From Myxococcales bacterium (GTDB lineage: Bacteria > Myxococcota_A > UBA796 > GCA-2862545): a DNA stretch of 41,282 nt. Under the pieces are notes generated by a model, which worked only from the letters and a program-made list of their open reading frames with translations, did not search any database and was not told the DNA's origin. Shown here one piece after another: positions 17,853 through 25,053 of this stretch. A program made the position numbers and the translations under genes. The first letter of the stretch is position 1. Every line of letters begins with the position of its first letter. The stretch spans positions 1 to 41,282 of the forward strand of contig JAHQVJ010000065.1 in the NCBI GenBank assembly GCA_019634415.1. Reading direction: 5' to 3'.

Positions 17853-17884
17853 TCGCGACAATCAACTCCGTTGATTGTCGCGAT
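17852..17884. repeat. 33-base dispersed palindrome, copy 2
   Basis: Same 15-base stem as copy 1 but in the opposite orientation (loop TCC on the plus strand). Its first A is the last base of the TGA ending the amidohydrolase gene. The next gene (18017) runs in the same direction, so this copy is not between convergent genes. Confidence 0.9.
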
Positions 17885-18016
17885 CGAGCGGAGCGCGCCT
17901 GATCCGGGGTTGCAGTGGGACTTCGTGCCGACGCAGCACACCACCAGGGTAGGTGCTGGATCGGCGATGCCGAAGGCAGCGCGTGGCTCGAGGTCGCGCA
18001 GTAGACTGCACAGCCC

Positions 18017-18508
18017 GTGGAGAAGCTCGTGAACACCCTGCTCGCATCCACCCTGACCTGGTCGGCAGGGTACTTCGGCGGCTTCGTGACCCATCCTGGC
18101 GCGTTCGTGGCCGTGGAGCGACCGCTCCTCGCCAAGGACCTGTTGGTCGTAGGGGCTCGGGCCGGCGGCACCCATCACTTTCGCAACCACACCGCCCTGT
18201 TCGCCCAGGGTGAGCTCGGCACCCGCTGGGGCGCCACCAAGGGGCCGTTCGTCGAGGGATTCGCCGGTGTGGGTCTCGAGCAGCGCTGGCTCGCCGGGTC
18301 CGTCTACGTCGAGAGCGACACCGGGGTGCGCCGGACCGTCGACTTCGGGAGACCCGGACTGCGCCTGTCGGGCGCCCTCGGGGCCGGCTGGGCGGCTGAC
18401 TCGCGGGTGTTCGGGCGGGCCGAAGGCTGGATCACCTGGGTCGGATTTCGTCGCAGCGTGCCCGGCATCGGCTTGTCGGTGGGCGCCACGTTCGGGGGGA
18501 AGTCGTGA
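18017..18508 (+). CDS. Putative outer-membrane barrel-like protein
   Basis: A 163-residue protein from GTG 18017; a second in-frame GTG at 18029 is equally possible. The N-terminus (LVNTLLASTLTWSAGYFGGF) is hydrophobic, but it may be a first strand and not a cleaved signal. The body alternates short amphipathic strands with Gly-rich turns (LLVVGARAGGTHHF, PFVEGFAGVGLEQRWL, LSGALGAGWAADSRVFG, GIGLSVGATFGGKS), the pattern of small outer-membrane beta-barrels, although it lacks a terminal aromatic residue. It overlaps the following alpha/beta-hydrolase lipoprotein by four bases (GTGA), so the two are likely co-translated. No family was recognised. Confidence 0.6.
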   Translation: MEKLVNTLLASTLTWSAGYFGGFVTHPGAFVAVERPLLAKDLLVVGARAGGTHHFRNHTALFAQGELGTRWGATKGPFVEGFAGVGLEQRWLAGSVYVESDTGVRRTVDFGRPGLRLSGALGAGWAADSRVFGRAEGWITWVGFRRSVPGIGLSVGATFGGKS

Positions 18509-19509
18509 TCCGCGTTGCCGTGATCACCATGCTGCTCGCTGGCTGCACCTCCGACCGCTTCTTCGTGCGCCGCAACGGCGCCGATCTGCCAGTGTGGGTT
18601 CGCGGCCCCGAAGCGTCCGAACTCACCGTCGTGGTGCAGCACGGCTCGGGAACCAGTGGCGCGCTGTACGACTGGATGCCCGCGTTCGACCAGCTCGAGG
18701 CCGCGGTGCGGGTTGTCTACTGGGACCAGCGGGGAGCCGGGATCAGCCAGGGTGCGGCGTCGCCCGACTCGCTCGTCCTCGGTGAGTCGGTGGCAGATCT
18801 GGATCTGGTGCTGGACGCGGTGCGCGAGCGGCTCGACCCAGGTCGGATCGTGCTGTTGGGTCACAGCCTGGGCGGTGGAATCTCGCTGGCGTACCTGTCG
18901 CGCTCGTCCGTAGGCCCCGACATCGTGGGCTACGTGGACGTGTCCGGCGGGCGCAGCCTGCGTGAGGCCTACGAGGCCGCGTCGGCCGACATCGTCGCCT
19001 GGGCCCAGGCGAAGACCGAGGCCCCCGGCGATCGCTACGCCGAGATCGTCGCGTTCTACGAGGCGCGGCCCACGTTCCCGCGCCAAGAACCCGACCGAAG
19101 CCAGCATGCCGCGTACGTCGACGAGGTCCTTGCAGAGCGAGGGTACGACCAGGCGGCGTCCATGGGGGCGATGACGTCGTTCCTACTGAGCCGCGGGGTG
19201 GGCAACGCTTGGTTTGGCCCGTTCGATCCCCTTGGCTTCCTCGCCAACACGCAACGTGTGGTCCAGGACTACGATCTGGACGGGGTGGACCTCTCCCCCG
19301 ACGACGTCGCGGCCATCGATGTGCCGGTGTTGGTGTTGGCGGGTCAGTTCGACTTCGCGGTGCCGCAATCGGTCTCGCAGCGCACCTTCGAGGCCGTGGG
19401 CGGCGACGGCAGTGGGCTCCAGGTATTCGAGGAGTCGGGCCACTTTCCGATGTGGGATCAGCCAGGCCCGTTCGCCAACGGCGTGCTCGAGTTCCTCCAG
19501 GCCCGCTGA
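18505..19509 (+). CDS. Alpha/beta-hydrolase lipoprotein (proline iminopeptidase-like)
   Basis: A 334-residue exported hydrolase from GTG 18505. MIRVAVITMLLAGC gives lipidation at Cys14. Alpha/beta-hydrolase landmarks: VVVQHGSGTSG (oxyanion-hole region), VVYWDQRGAGISQG, the nucleophile elbow GHSLGG with Ser121, the acid in VLVLAGQFDFAVP and the His in FEESGHFPMWDQP. The YWDQRGAG motif followed by GHSLGG is typical of proline iminopeptidase-type members, but many esterases share it. A helical lid of about 100 residues (SLREAYEAASADIVAWAQAK to AMTSFLLSRG) lies between strands 6 and 7. It is coupled to the preceding barrel-like protein through a GTGA overlap. Peptide or ester substrates are possible. 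Confidence 0.85.
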   Translation: MIRVAVITMLLAGCTSDRFFVRRNGADLPVWVRGPEASELTVVVQHGSGTSGALYDWMPAFDQLEAAVRVVYWDQRGAGISQGAASPDSLVLGESVADLDLVLDAVRERLDPGRIVLLGHSLGGGISLAYLSRSSVGPDIVGYVDVSGGRSLREAYEAASADIVAWAQAKTEAPGDRYAEIVAFYEARPTFPRQEPDRSQHAAYVDEVLAERGYDQAASMGAMTSFLLSRGVGNAWFGPFDPLGFLANTQRVVQDYDLDGVDLSPDDVAAIDVPVLVLAGQFDFAVPQSVSQRTFEAVGGDGSGLQVFEESGHFPMWDQPGPFANGVLEFLQAR

Positions 19510-19677
19510 GGCCTGGCGCAGCGAGCACGACCAGCGCCCGACGACGGTGGTGCGGCCGTCGTGGCGAGAACCATGGGCCCAGTCCGCTCGTCGAAGTACA
19601 CGCCACCATCATCCCGACTTGGATGGGCTTGAGTTGCAGGCTTGTTCGTCATCCTACGAGTCGTCACGGAGGACACT

Positions 19678-20085
19678 TTGAGAAGATTCATCTGTTGCTT
19701 GGCTCTGGTCGGCTCCACCGTTGGCGGCGTCGCGTGTGCTGCATCTTCGCGAGGGAGTGGAGGCGAGATCTCGTCTACTTCCGCGACGACCCATTGGCCG
19801 CCGCTGCCGACCAACTTCGTACGAGGAAGGCTGGCAACGCCTGAGGACGTCGCTTCGAAGCGAGCCGTGTTCGCAACACAGAGCTCAGGGACTCTGGAGA
19901 GGCGGTTCATCGACATCGAGATTCCACAATACGCGAGATGTGAGACCGACTCTGGGGTTGCCTTGGGTGTAATCGTCCAAGCGGAGAGTGCGCAGGGAAT
20001 GGAGGTCGCAGGATTTCGACCATTCAACGAGGAGGGCGGCCACGTGATCCCACTCGAGAGTTGTACGCTCTTGGGTACGAGGTAG
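19678..20085 (+). CDS. Small lipoprotein of unknown family
   Basis: A 135-residue protein read from TTG 19678, which has GGAGG at 19668-19672 with five bases between. An upstream TTG (19642) in the same frame lacks a site. The signal LRRFICCLALVGSTVGGVAC could be lipidated at Cys20. The mature part (LERRFIDIEIPQYARCETDS, GVIVQAESAQGMEVAGF, VIPLESCTLLG) has two further Cys, which could form a disulfide. GC content and codon use are less extreme than in neighbours. No family was recognised. Past the stop, the same frame stays open without a start (DVVCMVADGHVRAAWYAA), so an internal stop in a once longer gene is conceivable. Confidence 0.6.
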   Translation: MRRFICCLALVGSTVGGVACAASSRGSGGEISSTSATTHWPPLPTNFVRGRLATPEDVASKRAVFATQSSGTLERRFIDIEIPQYARCETDSGVALGVIVQAESAQGMEVAGFRPFNEEGGHVIPLESCTLLGTR

Positions 20086-20176
20086 CCGCCGGGAGTGTCC
20101 CTGGACGTGGTGTGTATGGTGGCAGACGGGCACGTCCGAGCAGCTTGGTACGCAGCTCGAGCTACTCCATGAGCAG

Positions 20177-20497
20177 ATGGCATCCGCTCCTTCACGGCTG
20201 GGAGACAGACCGGCCGCGATCGTTCGCTTCCACGAGGGGCGACCCACCGTTTCGGGTGTAGGCTACGAATTCCCTGATAAGCAGGCTGATTGGCGACTCG
20301 CCCTTGAAGGCCAGACTCACCGACCCATCGAGGTGCTCGGAGCCTTCGGGGAGATGGGACGCGGGTTCGAGGTGCTGCCGGGTGGGCGTCGGCTGGTTGC
20401 CATCCACGTGGACGTGTGGCTTTGGCGGTTGAAGCGAGAGGAACTGCGCATCCCGCCTGGGTTCGTTGTTCAGGAGGCCGCGGTGCACGGAGACTAA
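20177..20497 (+). CDS. Hypothetical protein
   Basis: A 106-residue frame from ATG 20177. The frame is open upstream to 20048, but with no start codon better than this ATG. The sequence looks protein-like (RPIEVLGAFGEMGRGFEVL, RRLVAIHVDVWLWRLKREEL, IPPGFVVQEAAVHGD) with no signal peptide or known motif. Support for its reality comes from the 3' end: the TAA stop shares its last base with palindrome copy 3, as real genes do at the other copies. It could be the tail of a longer gene fused or frameshifted near 20100-20170, where another frame (VCMVADGHVRAAWYAARATP) is also plausible. Confidence 0.45.
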   Translation: MASAPSRLGDRPAAIVRFHEGRPTVSGVGYEFPDKQADWRLALEGQTHRPIEVLGAFGEMGRGFEVLPGGRRLVAIHVDVWLWRLKREELRIPPGFVVQEAAVHGD

Positions 20498-20529
20498 TCG
20501 CGACAATCAACTCCGTTGATTGTCGCGAT
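20497..20529. repeat. 33-base dispersed palindrome, copy 3
   Basis: Identical to copy 2. Its first base ends the TAA of the plus-strand gene on the left and its last base begins the TCA (stop) of SulP on the right. The whole intergenic space between the two convergent genes is therefore this palindrome. Confidence 0.95.
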
Positions 20530-22154
20530 CAGCCCGCAGCCCGCTCCGTCGCGGTTCTCGGAATCTCCGCATGACGCTCGGGATCGGACAGCCCCTTGAG
20601 CTGCTCGGTGTAGCTCTCGGGGTTCTCGAAGGTGCCGGCTCGGGTGAAGAGCGTGATCTGGATTGCTCGCGCTCTCGCCTTGATCGCGAAGTCGTCGAGG
20701 ATCTCGACCACGTCGTGGTCCAGGTACGTGGTGTTTCGCGCGTCGAGCTCGAGGTGCACGTTCTCGGGCAGCTCGTCGAGCTCGTGGAGAATGGCTCCCT
20801 TGTTGAAGAAGGTCACCTCTTCGGCCAGTGTCATCCGGATGCGATGTTCGCCGTCGGTGGCGTCCTGGATGTGCAGGAAGTGGGAGTTGCGGTAGCTCGT
20901 GATGAGGATGACCACGACGCCGACGGCCAGGCCCATGGCGATGCCGATGAGCAGATCGGTGAAGATGATGCCGGCCACGGTGACGACGAAGGGCAGGAAC
21001 TGGCGCATGCCCTTGTGGTACATCTCGAGGAAGAGCGCGGGCTTGGCCAGCTTGTAGCCCACCACGAAGAGGATGGCGGCCAGCACCGACAGGGGAATGA
21101 GGTTCAGCAGCGCCGGAATGATCATGACCGACGTCAGCAGGAAGAAGCCGTGGATGATGGCCGAAGCCTTGGTGCGGCCGCCCGACTGAATGTTCGCCGA
21201 GCTTCGCACGATGACCTGCGTGATCGGTAGACCACCGATGAGGCCCGAGACGATGTTGCCCGCGCCCTGGGCCATCAGCTCGCGGTTGGTGGGCGTGACG
21301 CGCTTCTCAGGGTCGAGCTTGTCGGTGGCCTCGACGCACAGCAGTGTCTCGAGGCTCGCCACGAGTGCGATCGTGAATGCCGTGACCCACACCGCCGGCT
21401 CGGTGATCGCGCTCCAGTTCGGGCTGGTGAACTGGCCGAAGAACGAGGACATGTCCGACGGCACCGGCACGCTGACGAGATGTTCGGTGCCGATGGCCAG
21501 TGTGCCGTGGTTGGCGAAGGCCACGCTGAAGCCGATGCCCACCAAAACGGCGACGAGCGGTCCCTGAACCAGGCGGAAGACCCGATGGCGCTTGGTCAGC
21601 ACCAGCTCCCACAGTACGAGGATGCCCAGCCCGATGGTGGCGATGAGCGTAGAGCCCGGCGAGATGTTCTCGACGGTCTCGAACAGGGCTGAGAACGTGG
21701 TGCCGCCGTCGACCTGTTGGAACGCGAAGTCGCCCTCGGGATCCGCGTCGTAGCCGAAGAAGTGCGGGATCTGCTTGAGGATGATGATGATCCCGATCCC
21801 GGTGAGCATGCCCTTGATGACCGAGGAGGGGAAGTAGTAGCCGATGACCCCCGCCCGCAGGACGCCCAACAGCAGCTGGATTGCGCCGCCGAGGACCACC
21901 GCGACGAGGAAGTTCTCCCAGCCCCCGAGCGTGGTGATGGCGGCCAGCACGATGGCGGCCAGGCCAGCGGCTGGACCGCTGACGCCGATCTGCGACCCGC
22001 TGAGGAAGCCAACGACGATGCCGCCGACGATGCCCGCGATGAGGCCGGAGAAGAGTGGGGCGCCACTCGCCAGTGCGATGCCGAGGCAGAGCGGTAGCGC
22101 GACGAAGAAGACGACGATGCTGGCAGGGAGATCTTGTCTGAGGCTGTTGGGCAT
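20529..22154 (-). CDS. SulP family inorganic anion transporter
   Basis: A 541-residue inner-membrane transporter of the SLC26/SulP family. It starts MPNSLRQDLPASIVVFFVALPLCLGIAL and has about 10-14 hydrophobic segments, with family signatures GPAAGLAAIVLAAI, VIKGMLTGIGIIIILKQIPH, SLETLLCVEATDKLDP, NRELMAQGAGNIVSGLIGGL and ITQVIVRSSANIQSGGRTK. The C-terminal segment from about 425 (HLEL-like VHLELDARNTTYLDHDVVE) is a STAS domain. SulP proteins of this subtype carry sulfate or bicarbonate by Na+ or H+ coupling; the SulP members with a QIPH motif often sit beside carbonic anhydrase, but none is present here. Its stop overlaps palindrome copy 3. Start ATG 22154 fits the family. Confidence 0.95.
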   Translation of the reverse strand: MPNSLRQDLPASIVVFFVALPLCLGIALASGAPLFSGLIAGIVGGIVVGFLSGSQIGVSGPAAGLAAIVLAAITTLGGWENFLVAVVLGGAIQLLLGVLRAGVIGYYFPSSVIKGMLTGIGIIIILKQIPHFFGYDADPEGDFAFQQVDGGTTFSALFETVENISPGSTLIATIGLGILVLWELVLTKRHRVFRLVQGPLVAVLVGIGFSVAFANHGTLAIGTEHLVSVPVPSDMSSFFGQFTSPNWSAITEPAVWVTAFTIALVASLETLLCVEATDKLDPEKRVTPTNRELMAQGAGNIVSGLIGGLPITQVIVRSSANIQSGGRTKASAIIHGFFLLTSVMIIPALLNLIPLSVLAAILFVVGYKLAKPALFLEMYHKGMRQFLPFVVTVAGIIFTDLLIGIAMGLAVGVVVILITSYRNSHFLHIQDATDGEHRIRMTLAEEVTFFNKGAILHELDELPENVHLELDARNTTYLDHDVVEILDDFAIKARARAIQITLFTRAGTFENPESYTEQLKGLSDPERHAEIPRTATERAAG

Positions 22155-22555
22155 CGATACGGCTCATGGGGAAGAGGTGTTCGAGAACTGGCGGTGCTGC
22201 GCGGAGCAGCGCTGGACGAGCGACGCCTGCCGCTCCAGCTAGCTTCTGAGAATGCGATCAGCCACCGCAGGTGTGGCGGTTTCCGTTGCGTTTCGCGGCG
22301 CTGGGGCGTGCAGCACGTCCAAGATGGCAGGCAGGTAGCCGTCGATGCCTCGGAGGGTGCGGCGAGGTGGTGGCTGGGGCGCGGGTGTGACCCGCATGGC
22401 TGTGCGGCGATGCTTGGAGCCCGTGCCGTAGGGACCAGCGCTCGCCAGGCCGGATCGTCGACCCGAGTCCCGAACTGGTGCATCCGCTCTGGCCGCGCCT
22501 CGCGGAGCGTGGCGTCGCTCCGTACTGCGTGCAGGGCTCGCCGCTACACGGCGAC
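22155..22555. other. Gene-free stretch upstream of SulP
   Basis: About 400 bases without a convincing gene. Open frames here have Arg/Ala/Pro-heavy, low-complexity composition and no recognisable motif. Short inverted repeats occur, for example GCTGC-GCGGA-GCAGC near 22194. It probably contains the SulP promoter plus decayed sequence. Confidence 0.4.
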
Positions 22556-22840
22556 CTAGGTTGGGTCATGCGCGTCGTTGGTGGTGACTGGCTCCAGTTG
22601 CTGGGCTGTGGGAACGCGTGCTCCGTAGATGCTGTCAGGCTCGACTGGGCCGCCGTAGAGCATGATCCAGCCAGGGCCGATGTCTCCTGAGCCCACCTCC
22701 CGTAGAAAGGCGACGTAGTCGCTGGGGAGTCGCCTCTCGTCCTCGGCACTCACAGAGGTCTTGGTCAGCCCCCTCAGGGCCGATTGGTCCTTCAGCGCGT
22801 GGAGCCAGTCGTGCACCACGGCGAGGATACCGCGGTTCAC
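22556..22840 (-). pseudogene. SMI1/KNR4 (SUKH) family protein, C-terminally truncated
   Basis: A 94-residue frame from GTG 22840 with the SUKH signature RRLPSDYVAFLREVGSGDIG followed by WIMLYGGPVEPDSIYG. SUKH proteins usually run to about 140-160 residues and continue with a second beta-sheet region containing a G-D-x-x-G motif; here the frame stops at 22556 after TTNDAHDPT, so the second half is missing. The family includes immunity proteins against polymorphic and contact-dependent toxins. The 5' end abuts the PIN-domain remnant with no gap, suggesting a recombination junction. Probably non-functional, though a short expressed protein cannot be excluded. Confidence 0.6.
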
Positions 22841-22859
22841 GCACTCGGCTACGGTTCCG

Positions 22860-22919
22860 ATTGCGAAGGTATCTGGTCATGAGCAGGTTGGCGTCGAGGA
22901 CCGCCGTGGTGTGCAGCAT
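22860..22919 (-). pseudogene. PIN-domain toxin, N-terminal fragment
   Basis: The ATG at 22919 overlaps the antitoxin stop (TGATG), the usual toxin-antitoxin coupling. The first residues, TAVLDANLLMTRYLRN, match the start of PIN-domain ribonucleases, with the first catalytic Asp in VLDAN. After about 20 codons the resemblance ends, and the frame runs on only as a shadow of the SUKH gene. The remaining three acidic catalytic residues are absent, so the toxin cannot be active. Confidence 0.55.
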
Positions 22920-23388
22920 CAGTCGTCGTAGCCGGAAATGGTCTCTCCTCTGTGATCGGCGTCTTGGTCGAGCCGCGCCATGGCGTCCAGCGCGTTGGCG
23001 GTGGCGTTCTGCATCATGGCGCGATGTCCGACGACGTCTTCGAGAGGGATGCGGTGGTGGGCTCCGACGCGACGGTGCGCCAAGGTGCCTTGGTGGAGCA
23101 GCTTCATGACGTAGGGCCGAGACACGCCGAGGAGCTCCGCGGCCTGCCTTGGTGTGACCTCCGCGTTGTAGGGCGTGACGGTGACGGCGTGGCCCTGTGC
23201 GAGATGCTCGAGGGCGCACGCAGGAGGAGGAAGTGCCTGGTGCGGTACTTCCACGCGGCGGCCATCCGTCTCGACGAACACCCTGGCGTCATGGTCGTAC
23301 GTCTCGGACAGCTCGCGGAAGGCGGAGCTGCTGCCGCGGACAGCGCGTCGTCGGGGAACTGCATGCCTCCTTCGAGGTCTTTGTCCAT
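22919..23388 (-). pseudogene. Helix-turn-helix (excisionase-type) antitoxin with frameshift
   Basis: Two overlapping frames together give one antitoxin. The first starts at ATG 23388 (GGAGC upstream) with MDKDLEGGMQFPDDALSAAA. After about codon 20 homology moves to another frame: FRELSETYDHDARVFVETD, then LEHLAQGHAVTVTPYNAEVT, the HTH TPRQAAELLGVSRPYVMKLL, and RRVGAHHRIPLEDVV. This is the usual layout of MerR/excisionase-like antitoxins paired with PIN toxins. The total of 470 bases is one short of an in-frame length, which a single-base deletion near 23325-23332 would explain. Sequencing error is an alternative, but the truncated toxin downstream favours genuine decay. Confidence 0.7.
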
Positions 23389-23409
23389 GTTTGCTCCGGC
23401 TTCAGATGC

Positions 23410-23422
23410 TGCAGTTACTGCA
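23410..23422. promoter_or_regulatory. Candidate antitoxin operator
   Basis: TGCAGT-T-ACTGCA, a 6+6 inverted repeat with one central base, lies 22 bases upstream of the antitoxin ATG at 23388. Toxin-antitoxin operons are normally self-repressed at such sites. Confidence 0.4.
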
Positions 23423-23492
23423 TGTAGAGCAGATATCTTGTGCGAGTCGGAGGCTAGGTCACCCCTGGTCCCGAGCTGGTCGCACTGTTCCA

Positions 23493-23521
23493 GTCACCGA
23501 AGGTGACCTCGCGAAGCGAGG
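23493..23521. repeat. Paired GAA-triloop hairpins
   Basis: GTCACC-GAA-GGTGAC (23493-23507) and CCTCGC-GAA-GCGAGG (23507-23521) are back to back, sharing one base. Both close as C-GAA-G, a known very stable DNA mini-hairpin form. No gene was seen in 23389-24100; a plus-strand frame at 23629-24111 is an artefact of the tandem repeat there. Confidence 0.75.
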
Positions 23522-23553
23522 CTTGCTTGAACAGTTCCGAGCCGCGGTCGGGG

Positions 23554-23672
23554 TGGCACTGGTGCCAGCTGCCCTCCACACGGCAATTGTCGCAACGGTG
23601 TCACCAGTCTGCCTAACCCCTGGCTCCAGTGCGACCCGCGAAGCGGCAGGACCACCCTCGCGTTAGCGAGGG
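23554..23672. repeat. Further inverted repeats in the gene-free stretch
   Basis: TGGCAC-TG-GTGCCA (23554-23567) and CCCTCGC-GTTA-GCGAGGG (23655-23672) continue the hairpin cluster. They are not close copies of one another. Confidence 0.55.
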
Positions 23673-23824
23673 ATGGGCTGGTCGTCATTGGCAGCCTCGA
23701 GGTTACGCAAACCGCCGGCGTGTCTCGCGACAACGAGGAACTGGGCCGGATGGTAGCCGGATCGTACAGCGAACGGGAAGACGTGGACGCCGTGTGCGCG
23801 TGGGACTTGGTCGCAAGAATCTGC

Positions 23825-24080
23825 CGGGGAGTTCAGGCCCATCGCCTTGCCGCACTCCGAGGAGAAGGGAAGTAGGGTACCTGGTCGGTCTTCCGGGAGG
23901 ACGATGTGCTCGGGGAGCTCGGACTCGTCGCCCTGCCGCACTCCGGGCAGAGAGGGAGCGCGGCAGCTGGTCGGCCATGGCCAGCTCGATCTGCTCGGGG
24001 AGCTCGGACCCATGCCTTGCCGCACCTCGGGAAGAGAGGGAGCGTGGCAGCTGGTCCGCTGTCCGTGAGGAACGGCTGTT
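23825..24080. repeat. Degenerate tandem repeat, three units of about 85 bases
   Basis: CGGGGAG at 23825, 23911 and 23996 begins three related units (spacing 86 and 85) of the form CGGGGAGCTCGGAC..CCTTGCCGCAC..CGGGAAGAGAGGGAG....GCAGCTGGTC. Units 2 and 3 are more alike than either is to unit 1. The spacing is not a multiple of three, so a coding origin is unlikely. Confidence 0.75.
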
Positions 24081-24100
24081 CAGGAACTACGCGAGCCAGT

Positions 24101-24517
24101 TCACGGAATAGCGGCCCGGTGGAGTCGCTGTTGGACGTCGCGCAGGGTCGAGAGCCATTGCGCGAACTTGGTTCCTTCGCCCCACAGCTTGGCGATTTCG
24201 GATGTCGCTGGCCTCTCGACAATCTGAAGGAGGTGCTGGCATCCTCGGACAGTCTCGGTACTCGGCACGAAGTCCGTTTCAGAGAGCCAGCGAGAAAGCC
24301 GATCGGGGTGCTGTCCGCTGGAGTGGCCGCATAACGACGCCACAACGTCCGCAGTTGCTAGAATCCTGCAGCCGTGGGCTCCGAAACACTGAATGCCGAA
24401 GGGAGTCCCATATCGTTCGAGGCTGAGCTGGAGGTACGACCCGCCGTGGTCCAACAGTTCTCCCACCCAGTCGAGAGCTGCGTCATTGTCGTAGATTCCG
24501 TGGCCCCAGGCTCCCAC
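24101..24517 (-). CDS. DUF4259 domain-containing protein
   Basis: A 138-residue cytoplasmic protein beginning MGAWGHGIYDNDAALDWVGE, the hallmark N-terminus of DUF4259. The start is GTG 24517, preceded by GAGGGAGA. The remaining sequence (LATADVVASLCGHSS, HLLQIVERPATSEIAKLWGE) is helical, and the length is typical of the family, so this gene seems intact although it sits in a degraded stretch. The function of DUF4259 is not established; I recall it as scattered in accessory regions, sometimes beside SUKH-type immunity genes, which fits the SUKH fragment nearby. No partner toxin is present. Confidence 0.85.
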   Translation of the reverse strand: MGAWGHGIYDNDAALDWVGELLDHGGSYLQLSLERYGTPFGIQCFGAHGCRILATADVVASLCGHSSGQHPDRLSRWLSETDFVPSTETVRGCQHLLQIVERPATSEIAKLWGEGTKFAQWLSTLRDVQQRLHRAAIP

Positions 24518-24704
24518 GAGAAGTCTCCCTCAAACCTGAAACACTGTACTGCCCCCTGGGTTGGACCGCGACCTCCGACGCCGTCGCCGAGGCACCGGGA
24601 ACTCCCATGGCCAGCGAGATCCACTCTCGTCCCTCGCGCTGGACTTTGTTTCAGCGGTCCCCAGCAGGAAGCGTGCGTAACGCGCACTTCGCGAGCGGCG
24701 GTGG

Positions 24705-24759
24705 GGAGGGCGCAGCCCTCCGCACCGAGACCACACCCCCCGCGGAGCGGGGGGATGTG
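24705..24759. repeat. Two strong GNA-triloop hairpins
   Basis: GGAGGGC-GCA-GCCCTCC (24705-24721) and CCCCCCGC-GGA-GCGGGGGG (24736-24754), the second extendable by CACA/TGTG through a one-base bulge. Both have C-GNA-G closings. They lie in the gene-free stretch 24518-25053. Confidence 0.7.
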
Positions 24760-24783
24760 GGCGGCCGTCTTGCGCAAGGCCAT

Positions 24784-24974
24784 TGTTACACCCAGCGGAG
24801 TGGCGGTGAAGGCCGCTTTTGACCTTGATTATGCCTGCGTAGGCGGTGGTTCGAACCCGTTGCTGAGAGGCGAGAATCGAGGCGGAGCTGGCCAACCAGA
24901 GACCCTACTCTGAACCACGCGAAGCAGCCATATGTTACACGCGGCAGGGTGGCGGTGAGACCGCGTTGGACGTC
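24784..24974. repeat. Imperfect direct repeat with TGTTACAC heads
   Basis: TGTTACAC followed by a GTGGCGGTGA core occurs at 24784 and again at 24933 (149 bases apart); about 60 bases can be aligned before the copies diverge. GGTTCGAACC (24848-24857) between them is a 10-base palindrome. No gene is convincing here. Confidence 0.5.
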
Positions 24975-25053
24975 ACTCTTGCCCTACGTGTGCGGCGCTG
25001 ACGGGTGCCGATCAGCGACGTGTTGCGGCCTTCGGAGCCCGCTCGGCGGTGCC

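Noticed and set aside
22919..23388. Programmed -1 frameshift in the antitoxin
   Set aside because: No slippery heptamer or pseudoknot is visible near 23325-23332, and the toxin downstream is already truncated, so decay or an indel is simpler.
23629..24111. 160-residue plus-strand protein
   Set aside because: Its repeats simply follow the 85-base DNA tandem repeat, composition is Arg/Ser/Gly junk and the unit length is not a multiple of three.
24848..24857. tRNA-like T-loop, GGTTCGAACC
   Set aside because: The flanking bases do not form acceptor, D or anticodon arms; the T-stem would need three G-T pairs. It is just a 10-base palindrome.
24784..24974. Integron attC sites
   Set aside because: GTTACAC does not fit the GTTRRRY core, no matching RYYYAAC partner was found and no integrase gene is present.
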